From positions 8,158,221 to 8,222,220 of the forward strand of contig OX387192.1 of assembly GCA_947561395.2 (NCBI GenBank): a stretch of 64,000 nucleotides of DNA, given 5' to 3'. Below are positions 53,080-64,000 of the stretch, one piece after another. The position numbers were made by a program, and so were the translations under genes. Numbering within the stretch: the first letter of the stretch is position 1; each line of letters starts with the position of its first letter. Source of the DNA: Buxus sempervirens. Taxonomy: Eukaryota > Streptophyta > Magnoliopsida > Buxales > Buxaceae. The notes beneath the pieces were generated by a model. The model made no database searches. It was given only the letters and a program-made list of their open reading frames with translations, and had not been told where the DNA came from.

Positions 53080-56000
53080 TAGGGTTGCTAATCAAGCCAG
53101 ACCGACATGGCACAGACACGTTTCGCCCGTGCCTTGCGGGCTGTGGATTGGGTACGACACAGCTAAGGCTGTGTCTGCGGTGGCACATGGGCTAGCGCGT
53201 GGAGGGTATTTTTTCGAATTTGTTGCAAAAAATTAGGAAAAATAGAAAAAAAAAAGAAAAAAATTAATAAACAAACACAAAAAATTCTGAAAAATATATT
53301 TATTATTCACACAAATTTCTTACACATATTAGGATACAATTTTCTCAAAAAAAAAATTAAATAAAGTATTTCTATTACAAAAAATTGTAATTTTGCATTT
53401 CCACAAGTACAACTTTGCAATGCAATAATACTTATGCAGTTACACAAATAATACTGCATCACTATAATATGAGCATATCCCAACTAAGTTGGCACCCACT
53501 CATCTATCTTTCATTTGCAGTTTTAGAAGAAAAAAAGAGAGAAGGAAATTTTTTAAACTAAAACTTTTACATTAATTATAAAAAATATAATAAAACTTTG
53601 ACTAATCTGGAAGATTCAATTCTTCAATATTCTAATCATTGAAGTCTCCAACAAATTAATCATCAGTAACTCTTGATCTCTCAGTTCTGCCCTTAGCCAA
53701 TTCGTCAAATATACACATACTTGCACCATCTCTAACGTTAATATGCTCCTATATATAGTCGTCCACCATCCATCCACCTTCACTAAAAACTGATTCCGAT
53801 GTAACTGTGGATACCGAACCGTTAGTAAATCACGTGCCATGGAGGAGAGCACAGGATAAGTAGCTGATTTTGCTTCCACCATGCCAAAATATTAAAAGAA
53901 TTACACTCCTCTGAACTATAACACCCTAGTGGGGGGCATTCTAAATATATCCTTAACTCAGACGATGCACCACTACCAGATGCTGGTTGTTTCCCCCTTC
54001 TTCTACCACTTAAAAAATTCCAGGAGGAACTATCTGGTAGTGTTGGTTGGGTTTGAGTTAGAGCCTGTCAGGTAGTATCATATTCTAAGAAAAGGTTTTT
54101 CTTAAAGGTTTTTTTATTTTATTTGTATCTTATTGAAAAGAGGATTTCATTTTTTTTTCATTAATTACGTCTATTAAATCTTCTACTATTGCAATAGCTA
54201 AACAATATAAAGTGGGCATTTCTTGCCAATATTTTAAAATTTTATATTCTATTGCTAGGCAAATAGCCCTAGCAACATGCATCTCTCTATATTTTTCAAA
54301 GCAACAACTTATTTGAAATAATATATTTAAAATATTTGGGGATGTTGGGTAAACCACCGATAAGAATGTTATTGTATCAAAAAAACTTTTAAGAAATCTC
54401 TTAAAAGTTCTACTATTTGCCAGTCAAGTTCTTCTAGTTAGCTTTCAAGTACTTCTGTTTTATAAAATAGTGTAAGTTCCTTTTTAAATTCTAGTGCAAC
54501 ATCTAATATTAAATATGTTGAATTCCATCTATAGTCGACATCTGGGGTAATTTTTTTATGTTGTTTTCCAAAACATGCACAATAATTTTTAAATTTTCTA
54601 AAAGTTGTGCTAGATTGTTTTAAAAATCTTACTATGTTTCTAATATTCATTAAATTATGTGATAATCCATCCTGTGCAACTAAATTTAGGATATGATGAG
54701 CACATCAAAATGAAATAAACATCCGTCTAAATTTAAGTTTAAGTGTTCTCTAGTATGTCATTGCAACATTATTAGCACTTGAATTATCAAGTGCTACAGC
54801 CATTATTTTATTTTGTAATTTATACTCTCTTATATTCTGTGCTATAGAAGTTGCTATAGCTATTCTAGAATGTCTAGACTCTAGTGATGCAAAACTTATT
54901 ATTCTTTTTTCCAGGCTCCAATTCTCATCTATATAATGTGCAGATATAGCTAAATAACTTATGTTTTGTCTACTTGTCCAAATATCTGATGTTAAAGTTA
55001 CCTTAAAACTACAATTTGAAAAAGTTTCTATTAATCCTTTTTTCTTTTTTCGTATATAATTTATATGCATCATTTCTTTTAATGTGACGTGAGAATAGTT
55101 AAAATTGTGGTGCTAGATATTTGGTTACAAGACGGACAAATCTTTTACTTTCTATTAGTCTAGAGGTAATTCGTATTGTATTACTCACTTGACAATTCCT
55201 TCCTTAGTCTCTTCTTGGTTAAACATAAAGCTGGACAAATTGGAGCTACTGGTGGAGATTTGAGCTTGCCTAGGGTCTACTTGGTCATGTTCTGGAAGGC
55301 ATTTCTGCAAATGCCACTGCAAGAGGCTTGTACCCCCTGTACTTTTGTAGCTAAATTATTTATTTATTTATTTTTTGTAGTGGTTACAAACTGCCCTTTC
55401 TTCCCCTATACAGTTTGAATTGAAAATTTTTGCCAGACACCATAGGTATTAGTCCTCTTGCCGCTCCTAAGTTGTAAGACCCTGAATTTTGTGAGTATTT
55501 ATTTATTTATTTAGTTATTTATTCTGATGTATAAACTGTGTTTATCAGGTTATTTTGTGGTTTGAGGGCTTAGCCCATACTCATATGTACAGGCGTTATA
55601 TAGCCATTTTTCCGAAAAATCGTAGCATTATCATTGGTATTATTAAGGTGTAGTTATGTGATTTTTAACGCGAATAGATGCTGAACATGTAGTGTCTTCC
55701 GTAGGCGAGCATGCATAGGATCAAGGAAATGGGAGAGTATTCGAGCGAGTATGTAACAAGTAAGTGGACTAAAATGGAAAGTAGGGTTCGGGTTTATGAG
55801 AATACGCTTAGCATAATTTCGGCAACATTTTCGTTAACTCTGGACATAAGGAGAATTGGCGATTTCGATTGGAGGGCGACTAGGGCTTTCGTTCGTGAAG
55901 AACCATATATCGCAAGTGCTGGAAGAAGGAGTTCGGAGCTGAAGTTCCTTGGGTTATTTCCCTCTGCTCGAGAAGATTAGTTCGATAGGTTTTTCATTCG

Positions 56001-56355
56001 CGCGCGTGGCCGAGAAGTGATCGGCCGGGGTTTTATCATTCGTGAATAAGCACAGGTGAGTAGCACTGTTTTACAACAGGGTTTTATGTTTCTCGAGCTT
56101 ATTATGATGCATGGTTTGTATATTGAGTGATAGTATGATGTTTTCTGGTTTTTCTGGTTTTTTGGAAAGTTACATGAACAGAGTCTCCGGATTGAAGTTT
56201 TAATTGAAAATGAAAGTGTTTAGATTAATTTCAAATATGGTTGGGAAGTCTTCTGGGAGTATTAGGAGTGTACTGGAGTAGTTACAGACCTTCACAAACC
56301 GGCCAGTCATGTAGATCTCAAAATAACAGAGAAATGAAAACTACAGGGGGTATCC

Positions 56356-56625
56356 GCTCACCTCGCGCTCACCGGCGTTCACCTCGGAGGTAGGCGCCCT
56401 GTTAAAAATGACCTACCGCCGATCCCGCGCCCACCTCGCGCTCATCTCGCGCGAAGTAGAAAACAAGGCGCCCATCTCGCGCGAATCTCGCGCCCACCTC
56501 ACGCCCATCTCGCGCCCATCTCGCGCTCACCTAGCGTCGGGTGAGCGGCAGGTCGCTTTTGCCCATTTTCTTCACCGCCGACCGGCGCTCACCTCGCGCC
56601 CACCTCGATAGGTGAGCGGCAGACC
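56356..56625. repeat. CpG-rich GCGCTCACC array in Tekay-like LTR copy C
   Basis: Counterpart of 4476-4740 at the same distance from the LTR start. It includes the pairing segment 56374-56398 (GGCGTTCACCT facing AGGTAGGCGCC, with changes relative to copy A). Confidence 0.8.
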
Positions 56626-57554
56626 TATTTTGCTTACCGAAATGGAATTTCTGATTTGACCAAGAGTATTTGCACTTCTTAGGGGTTAAACCACTTCACT
56701 ATTCACTTGGTTAGGAACCTGGGAAACCATTTTGCCTATGAAATTAATAGAGGAAAATTTTGTGAACATCTTATGAGTTTCAAGTTGGGTTTAGGTTACT
56801 TATGAGTATTGTGCCGGACACCGAACTAGTAAGAGTTACCAGTTACTTTTCCTTATTCTATACACTGTTTTGATTGAGAAGTTCTTGTATTTCTGGTTTC
56901 ACTGGTTGGAAACTTTATACGTATTGAATGGTTTTCTTTGGTATGAATGGATTGAGTTTTACTTTCATATGACTTGTGTTATGGAAATGAGAAAGTACTG
57001 AATGTACTTGAGGCACTGCTTGGTCCAGAGGGACAGGTGATGAATTGTGATGAGTAATTACATGATGTGGAAATGAATGGTTTGTTTTGATATTGAAATC
57101 GAGATTATACGATGTTTACTGTTTTGGTCTAGCTTGTCCTGGATCCAGATGTTTAAGCTTAGTAATGTGATGTTATTGTTGGTTGTTGGAATTGCATGGC
57201 CTTGTGTGTTGCCACGACCGGTGTAGAGCAGCCAGAAACCCTGAGTAGGCCGTCATTTCAGAGTATCCGAAACCCTGAGTAGGCCGGAATTGTGTACATG
57301 GAGGTGTTGAGTGTCTACTTGGCATGTTTAATTTATCAACCAAACGATAGTCATGACATTGACCAGTCGATGTGTTATTGTATTTAACTGAGATGTGATT
57401 TGTTTGATTTGAACTTGGGAAATTGATATTGGTTGTTTAAACGTATTGTAGTGTTGTCGATGCATAGTTTTAAAATGTGATTCAACTATTTCTGCATGCA
57501 TGTGCTACTCGCTGAGATATTCGTATCTCACTATGTTGTTGTTCTATTTTTTCA

Positions 57555-57632
57555 GATACTCGTGGTGAGGCGATTACTGGGGTAGATCCTGCTGAGGCAT
57601 ATAGGGAGGAAGACTACTATTACCTTCCTTAG
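57555..57632 (+). CDS. Second copy of the 26-codon LTR frame
   Basis: After CAG at 57553-57555 the frame reads DTRGEAITGVDPAEA through REEDYYYLP to a TAG at 57630-57632. It equals the 5753-5830 copy in length, with three synonymous and two replacement differences. A donor-like AG-GTGAGT at 56056 would give a 1500-bp intron. Function is unknown. Confidence 0.35.
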   Translation, partial: DTRGEAITGVDPAEAYREEDYYYLP

Positions 57633-58978
57633 ACTTGTAGGTTATCTGTTCTGAATTTGAGAACTTGAGTTAATTGAGATGTATTAAAGTAATTGGGGAT
57701 GAACCATATGATTTCAGTTCAGTTTAAATGTTACAATTTTGCATAAATGGAAATGTGCACTCTGTTAGGTTATAGATGTATGATTATCCAGCGATCATAA
57801 ATTGATTAACGATCCTTGCCTAACCTCCGTGAGACGTGTTATATCTTTAACGAACAACACGGATCCGGGGCGTTACATAAGTGGTCTGGAAGGTGATCCC
57901 TTTTCTGTAGGATCTTTGAAGGGAGGACACTCAGGGTCATTATCTTGGAAGAGAGGGTCACTATATGGGGGTTGGGTCTCATCAAAATCTTTAGAAGACG
58001 GTGAGTTAGAATGGGTTCTAAGAAAATCCCTTTCCTCGATGTTAAAGTAAATAGGCTGCCTAGGGTCCATTTTCAAATTTTTTTTAGAATGCTTAATAAA
58101 TAATATAATAATAAATATTTTGGTTATACACTGCCATATAGTAAAGTGAGGAATAATGTACGCAAAAATGCACCAGGAAAATTCCTAGGTAACTAGAGGT
58201 GTTACAAACAATCTCACTTAAAACCCAATTTCCTTAGGCAATTATCTCATCTTTTGTGACAGAACTTTCCTAGAGATGCACTTAGCTATACAATATATCA
58301 TCCACTATACTAGGTTTACAAATAATATTAAAGGTAGAAGGAGAGACTTACTTATATATGTAATATTTATAATGAATTTAAACGAAAAGTTAAATAGAAG
58401 AATACCTCTTCAAACTTGAAGCCAGAATGAAGCTTGAACTTTGTAGTTGAAGCCTTCAACCTCCAGCCCCCACTTCCCAACTTTGATGCTTGAGCAATTC
58501 AAAAAAATAAATATTTACTTGAAAGCTAAAGAGATGAAAAGAGCTTGTAGAAGAGAGTAAGAGAGGTTGTAGAAGAGGTGTGGTTTGGAGTGGGAAGGGT
58601 TAGGCCTATTTATAGAAAACCAAAAGGGGCTTTTTACCACATCTACCTCAAATATAATTTTTATTTGGCTGTTGGAAGGGTAGAAATGATTATTTACAGT
58701 CAATTACAAGTATACCCCTCTAATATGGATGTTATATAGCTGTTGGGGGTAAAATGGTAAAAAAACCCATAAAAAGCACTTTTTTAATGAAAAAAAGTCT
58801 AGCCACGTGTAGTGGCACGACGAGCCCCAACGGCAAGCACGCAGGCCCGTTGGGCCATTGTGCCTGGCGGGCCATTCCTTAACGGACCCAGTGCCTAGTA
58901 CCCTAGGCACAGCACGACCTGCTAATAGGTTTTGGGCCGTGCCATGCCCGTGCCAGAGCAGCCAGATTATCAACTCTA

Positions 58979-60760
58979 GCTACACTTGATCTTCTCTTAA
59001 GAGTGCAAATCACCTTAAAGAGAGCGACCTAGTCTGTGCCTTAACCCATCTCCACTGCTTTCTGATTTTCAACATCTGCAATAGCCACTACAACAGCCTC
59101 GGTTTGTTTGAATTTGTTAATCACATGTATTCTTTTATTGTGGAAATTTTATACATCATCACCGACATCTAATAGCATGCTTTCCTAGGAATTTTCAATT
59201 TTTTTCCTGAAAGCTTCACTCTAGTCACAAAGTAAGTTCCTTCTCTTGTTACTTCTCAAATGAGTAATATGTCCAACCCAAATAAGCTCTTCAAAATGAT
59301 AGCAGGTCGGGATCGTGGCAAGGAAAATAAAATTCTTAAGCTTGTTATTTCAGGCACTTCTGTGAGTATTACAATGTGTCTAATGACTCATCATGTGGTC
59401 TTTTAGATTGTTTACAGTTAATTTTTTAACACCTAATATGTTTGACAAAATAACTGTTTCATGTTTTTTTTTGTTGGATTTTTTCAATTTTTATGAATTA
59501 CTTATGGCTTGCTTTGATTTTGGTTTTTTTAGCAAACTATACGGGGTGTGGTAATGTTGACTTTGTTTTTTTTTTAATCTTTTTTAGCATGTCCATTATG
59601 ACATCTGGATAATTCGTAGCCACTATTCTATATGGTTGCAAAATCTGTGGCTATCTGGTTTTGTTGTGTTCTTGGGTTTTCCTGGGAAGCAGTTGATGTT
59701 TCTCCATCACACCCTCCTTTTGATTTGATTCCCATTGCAAAAAATCATTAAAAATAACTCAATGGATCTATATTTTGTTTTTGACAAATTACACTTTTTA
59801 ACTTAGCTTATAAATATAAAACTTGTCAATTGTTCAACTCTGTTGTGAAACTTTGTGATCTGTTCAAGAGAAAGGCACAGTGACCTTTAAAGTTGGTGTT
59901 TAGTGGAGTTTCATATCCAAACCTTTCTTAGCTTTTGAGGAAGGCTCAATACTTAATTTTCTCATCCTCTAAACATGGATATCAATTCTTCAGACATACT
60001 TTTTATAATTATTGAGGTTACTTTGAGATTTGAGTATTTAGTTTCGCCTTCATAGTCATTGTCCTCTTTGGACATTCGATAATTTGAGCATCATCCTCAT
60101 CAAAGGAGCATATAAGCAAACCAAGTAGAGCACCATGCCCAAGTAAATATTTGACCAACCAGTACTTGAAAGTTCCCAGTAGAAGGGATGCTTTCTTTCA
60201 ACACCATTCATCTTCATCTTTTGTAACCTAGTTTTGATTTTATATCAACACCACCTCCATTATCATCTTGGTTGGGATCCATATAATTGTTGTCTTATCT
60301 TACACTGAAAATTCAAGAATGCCATCCTAAGTGCCATAACTGAGCTTGCAATCCAGGAAGGTCAAGAAAATTTAAAATGGGACAAGGGTAACCTTGGCCA
60401 ATATTGATGACCCAGCTTTTTGTTGTTCTTGGTAGTACTTAGGTGCCATACATAATGCATTCAAAGTTTATGGCTTTTATTTCTGGTGGAGAGACATGAT
60501 GTTGCAACCAAACTGAAATAACAAATAATTTTTTTCTATTGCTAAGACACTAGATGAGTTGCTTTTACTTTATTAAAGTGTGTGTTTTATATATCATAAG
60601 CATGTGATGATCTTGATACAAAATCATTAAATATAAAACATACCAATTTAATTAACAAAATATTTTAAAAAAATGAAGAACAAAGAATTAGATTTCATCA
60701 CAAAATTCTAAAGTAAACTTTATAGCATATAAAAAACAATTGCAAATCATTTTGCAAGTA
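58979..60760. other. Intergenic stretch without recognisable feature
   Basis: AT-rich. It may include the rest of the copia LTR interrupted by the hAT element, but no motif confirms this. Confidence 0.4.
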
Positions 60761-61047
60761 AGACACAATTCTCATATGAGTTTTATGACAAGGCATTCAT
60801 TTAACATTATCTTGCCATTGATGGTTATACCCGAGTACAAGAGTATGGGCTTCAATATGCATTGAACACTATCAATTTGAATATTGAACCATCCAACATT
60901 TTGCTGTGAGGGAGAGGCTATTCCAAGAGAGAATGAGACCAAGATGGTGAGGTCTTTTGTTGGATATGTTGCAGCGTTGTTCTTTGATTGGATTGTACTT
61001 GCCAACTTAATACCTATATCAGGTTTAAGTGATCCGTTGTGTAAAGC

Positions 61048-61795
61048 GAAGTCCAAAATCCAGAGTAGGCCGGCTTCGTGGTGACTGAAACCCAGAGTAG
61101 GCCGATTCATCACACGTAATAGCATGAGGGGGCAATTGGGACTGGATTTAACCTCTTAAAGTGGTCATATTTCACGAGCCCTGTGATGTCATAATTGTGT
61201 GGTTTGTTATGTGAATGTTATGTTGGTTTTGGATTGTAACTTAATGGATTTGGATTTTTATATTGTATTTTCTAGTTATGAACTTTTAGTTTAATTGTTG
61301 TACCTCATGAAAAATGGTTTATAAATTATATGGACTGTTTTATAGCATGCATGTTGCTACTTGCTGAGATTTTATTTCTCACTCTTGTTTTTAATATTTG
61401 TTTTCAGATATTCTTGGAGAGGACATGCAAGTCAGGGTAGAAAATACAGAGGGTACAACAGAGGACCTTAATGAGCATCTTATGGATTATTAGTTTTCTT
61501 TTATTTTTTTATTAGGAGAGTTGTTTTGGAGTTGTTTATTTTATTTAGGGAGTTGTTTTAGGGAGATGTCAGTTAGATAGTATATCCTTTTGAGTTCAGA
61601 AGTCATGTATTGAGTTAAGAAGTTTATTATGAAAATAATTAGCCTTTTATATTGAATTACTAAAAGAGTTGTTTAAATTCTTGCGTACTCTGATTTACCT
61701 TTATCTTATTATGCTTTTGTTCTTAATTGCTTTATTATCATTCAAGTAATGCCTTGATCTGTTGAAAAAAAAAATACCGGATCCGGGGCGTTACA
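61048..61795 (+). mobile_element. 3' part of a diverged Tekay-related LTR
   Basis: Contains two CCAGAGTAGGCCG units (61048-61112), a GCATGCATGTTGCTACTTGC word, a decayed hairpin (TGAGATTTTATTTCTCA), a TTTTCAG acceptor-like site followed by an acidic frame (DILGEDMQ ... EDLNEH, ending 61492), and an end GGATCCGGGGCGTTACA at 61795. Order and spacing follow LTR copies A and C. The 5' end could not be located. Confidence 0.65.
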
Positions 61796-62060
61796 GGTTC
61801 AAACCATTCTTTCAGGGTATTTTCTTAGCATTTTGAGGGGTGCAAAAATTGGATGTCCATAGGTGGATTACTACAAGATGATTTATTTCCTATTTTGTGT
61901 CAACAAAGAGTTAATAAATCTATTTTCCTACATTAAAAGCCAAAAGAAAATTATTAAAAGAGGAAACCAAAAAACCTTGTTGCACAAGGTGGTTGATTTT
62001 GTGTGTCAAGTTGGTTTCGTGTTTTTTAAAACAAAGTGAAGAAAAAACGCATTTGCTAGC
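61796..62060. other. Short spacer between two LTRs
   Basis: No recognisable feature. Confidence 0.4.
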
Positions 62061-62311
62061 TGTCAGCACCCCATTTATGCATTATAAAATTGCCCAAGAA
62101 GCATATCTTAAACCGGCATATATGTGGGCACGTAAATCGAGGTTTTTATAGTGGACTCGTCTTTTTGAAATAACAAGCCCATAATAAAGAGAATTTTTAG
62201 CCAATTCCGATGCACCAAACCGTGCTCAAATCGGATCTCAAACGACTAAGTTATGAATAAAAGAAATACAATGGTAGTTTGGGGATTTTTACAAAACCGA
62301 AATTGGACGCC

Positions 62312-62349
62312 ACATGGTAGCCACGTGTACGCCATGGTGGCTGCCATGT
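62312..62349. repeat. 13-bp-arm inverted repeat in the right-end LTR
   Basis: ACATGGTAGCCAC (62312-62324) faces GTGGCTGCCATGT (62337-62349) with one mismatch and a 12-bp centre. It is placed upstream of the TATA box like the hairpin clusters of the other large LTRs. Confidence 0.8.
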
Positions 62350-62618
62350 AACCAATGATAAATTAAAATTTTGTGGAGTTGTTTTAGTAAATAAGTAAGT
62401 TTCCTAATGGGGTTTCTTATGCAAATAAATAACAAAGTTAATAAAAGTTTAAGATAAAAAAATAATAATAATAAAAATAAACAAAGAGAAATGAGTTGGA
62501 CGAATTGGTCCAACTCATATTCTCTTGAGATATTAAGACAAAGTTTAAAAAAATATATAAGCCTAATAAAAATGTGGAACAAAATAGACTTTGACCAAAC
62601 CTAATTGAATGAGGGTAT

Positions 62619-62760
62619 TTAAGAGAGGAAGATGAAGAGTTAAGGGTTTAAAGAGAGGAAGAGGAAGGGTTAGTAGTTTAAGAGAAGAAGAGGAATGGTT
62701 AGTTGTTTAAGAGATGAAGAGGAGAAGTTAAGGAAATGAGAGGTTTAGGAGAGGAAGAGG
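62619..62760. repeat. Purine-rich minisatellite, ~29-bp period
   Basis: TTAAGAGAGGAAG-like units begin at 62619, 62648, 62678 and 62707, with a diverged one near 62743. They lie directly upstream of the TATAAAAG box. Confidence 0.8.
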
Positions 62761-62800
62761 AAATGTTAGGAGTTAAGAAGTTGAAGGGGTGAGAACTCTC

Positions 62801-62808
62801 TATAAAAG
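62801..62808 (+). promoter_or_regulatory. TATA box of the right-end LTR
   Basis: TATAAAAG after a purine-rich repeat block; the position fits an LTR promoter. Confidence 0.55.
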
Positions 62809-63167
62809 GGCTTGAAGTTGGGAGCAAAAGGAGAGGAGAAAAAGTAAGAGAGTTCTTTGAAAAAAGAGAGAGCAAGTTAGAGAGTTCTTTGAAAGAAAAA
62901 GCAGCAAGTAGGAAGAAATGGAGAAAAGCAGAGGGACGTCTACTAGTAAGGAGGGAGAAAGGAAAACTGTTGTTCACGACACACCAAGGTTCCAAGACTT
63001 GATTTGAAGTGTCAATCCATAACAGGTGAGTCATTTGTTTAATACATTGTATGAGACATCTCTTTCATTACAATTTTTGAGATAAGATTACATGATTGGT
63101 GAGAGACATGTATATATTTTTTATGGCTTTGAGTAATTTTATCATGTAAAAAAAAAGAGGCAAAAAT

Positions 63168-64000
63168 GTAACGTTCTGAATTTTTTTTTTCCTGCATTAG
63201 GTTTGCATCTGTTTTCCAGATAAACCAATTTTTTTCACCTAGTTCTAGTTTGATTCAAGTCTGGAGTCATGCATGAGATTTGTGGTATTTTTATTTTAGT
63301 TTAATCTAAACATATGCTCGAGACCCTACACTATGAGTAGGTATTTTATTTTTAATTTTCTTTGGTTCAGATTTTCAATTGGAAATGTCTAACAGTAAAT
63401 TTTGGAGCTTCATATCTCTTAAATGAAAGTGAATTTTTGAAAACTGCTATAGGTTATTTTAGTGTTTAAAGTCATGATTCTAAGGAATCAAATTTCGCAC
63501 AATTTGGTTAAGAATTGAGGGAGATATGAATCTTTGAATGTGGATAATGCAGTAATTCAGGTTGTTTCAGTTTTTTTTGTTTCCTTTGTAAATTAGTAAT
63601 TAGGCCATGGTTAAAAATAGTTCAGGTGGTTTCATTTTCTTACCTTGTAAATTATTAATTAGTTAATCTTGCATGATAAAAACAATAGAAAACAAAACAA
63701 AACAAAAATAATAAATAATAAGAAAGGGAAAAAGCAAATGAAACAAGCATTGAAGTGATGATTCTTTGTTGTGGTTGAAAATGTTTCTTCTTTTGTCTCT
63801 TGTGATTTTTTTCTTGTTTTGTTTTCTTACTACATGAGATGTACATAGTGTCCCTCCATTCTCCCAATGTAGATATGTTATTATGAGAGGCTAAAGCATT
63901 TTATTTGAAGTGGCCAAATTGTACATGTTTAGTTTTGTTAGTTTTATTTAGTTTACTAGATCATTTTAGTTTGGTTTCATCATTGATGTTATAATTTGTT
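63168..64000 (+). mobile_element. Possible start of a Tekay-related LTR
   Basis: TGTAACGTTCTGAATTTTT resembles the TGTAAGACCCTGAATTTTG start of copy C. No further landmark is reached before the window ends, so the call is weak. Confidence 0.25.

Larger units (their letters stand above)
55473..57877 (+). mobile_element. Solo LTR of the Tekay/Del-like chromovirus ('family 1', copy C)
   Basis: The 2405-bp unit starts TGTAAGACCCTGAA and ends GGATCCGGGGCGTTACA, with perfect 5-bp duplications TAAGT (55468-55472 and 57878-57882). The hAT reading frame continues across the site once the LTR is ignored, proving insertion. Same landmarks as copy A: donor-like AG-GTGAGT at 56056, GCGCTCACC array (56356-56625), two-unit CCTGAGTAGGCC repeat (57232-57292), TTCG-loop hairpin (57513-57530), acceptor-like CAG at 57553-57555. 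An 89-codon frame at 55711-55980 is not kept in copy A and is not called. Confidence 0.95.
53616..58076 (-). pseudogene. Ac-like hAT transposase, broken and interrupted
   Basis: The N-terminus (MKMDPRQPIYFNIEERDFLR) starts at 58076 and runs to the LTR insertion. It resumes at 55472 with RSGKRTNTYGVWQKF, then a decayed BED finger. At 55073-54750 the core reads VTLTSDIWTSRQNISYLAIS and IMAVALDNSSANNV. Further down come DYRWNSTYLILDVALEF (54520-54570) and the dimerisation region YPVLSSMARDLLTV and LRAELRDQELL (53870-53660). Many stops and frameshifts lie between. The solo LTR 55473-57877 splits the N-terminal part. Confidence 0.85.
53080..58978 (-). mobile_element. Ac-like hAT transposon, inactive, carrying a nested solo LTR
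   Basis: Terminal inverted repeats: TAGGGTTGCTAATCAAGCC at 53080 and, complemented from 58978, TAGAGTTGATAATCTGGCTG; both continue into TGGCACRGRCA-type sequence. Flanks GTTGCACT (53072-53079) and GCTACACT (58979-58986) form an 8-bp duplication with two mismatches. Without the nested LTR the element is ~3.5 kb, a normal size for autonomous Ac-like elements. It encodes a decayed transposase on the minus strand. Confidence 0.85.
62061..64000 (+). mobile_element. Start of another Ogre/Tat-like LTR, running to or beyond the window edge
   Basis: TGTCAGCACCCCATTTATGC at 62061 resembles the starts of families 2 and 3 (TGTAGACACC, TGTTAGCACC). At +250 bp lies a long inverted repeat (62312-62324 with 62337-62349; ACATGGTAGCCAC, one mismatch). 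A purine-rich minisatellite (62619-62760) and a TATAAAAG box (62801-62808) follow, as expected for U3 DNA. The end is not visible. At 63168 TGTAACGTTCTGAA may start yet another, Tekay-related LTR. Confidence 0.5.

Noticed and set aside
55711-55980. 89-codon frame in Tekay-like LTR copy C
   Set aside because: Copy A has an early stop and shifts at the same place, so the frame is not conserved.

Overview
This is nuclear DNA of a plant, most likely a woody eudicot with a large, repeat-rich genome. I cannot name the species. The evidence is one split gene with plant-type GT-AG introns whose product matches the plant UTP4/Cirhin (POPCORN) family, surrounded by nested Ty1/copia, Ty3/gypsy (Tekay-like chromovirus and Ogre/Tat-like), hAT, Helitron, LINE and MITE sequences. 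There are no bacterial operons, rRNA or tRNA genes, or CRISPR arrays.

Layout. Positions 1-1040 hold a broken copia pol on the minus strand. Positions 1041-2898 hold LTR relics. Positions 2899-10930 are an Ogre/Tat-like 5' LTR, its primer-binding site and untranslated internal DNA; the LTR is split by a Tekay-like solo LTR (3565-6078). Positions 10931-19727 are the 3' end of a minus-strand Tekay-like chromovirus (3' LTR, polypurine tract, pol C-terminus); its LTR carries two further solo LTRs (12174-15144 and 15945-18519) with perfect 5-bp target duplications. Positions 19730-26652 are relics, including a 228-bp Helitron, a TRIM-like element and a LINE end.

The only intact host gene is UTP4/Cirhin on the minus strand, 47083 down to 26653. 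It has 11 exons, every junction keeps frame, and it encodes 813 aa. Introns 9 (7.3 kb) and 6 (6.7 kb) are inflated by two members of one hAT family, both antisense to the gene. The intron 9 copy holds a hAT-type MITE. The intron 6 copy holds a non-autonomous chromovirus derivative that keeps a chromodomain relic.

Upstream of the gene, 47875-49292 is a copia 3' end (RNase H, polypurine tract, 3' LTR). That LTR is split by a 3.6-kb Ogre/Tat-like solo LTR (49293-52860). An Ac-like hAT element (53080-58978) follows, itself split by a second Tekay-like solo LTR (55473-57877). The right end holds two or three further LTR pieces.

The most unusual signal is in the LTRs. Unrelated large-LTR families carry clusters of short hyphenated palindromes. 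Where two copies of one family can be compared, the clusters sit at matching positions but use different stem sequences, and within one element separate clusters use the same stem 'word'. The Tekay-like LTRs also share a 26-codon reading frame behind a splice-acceptor-like site and a tetraloop hairpin.
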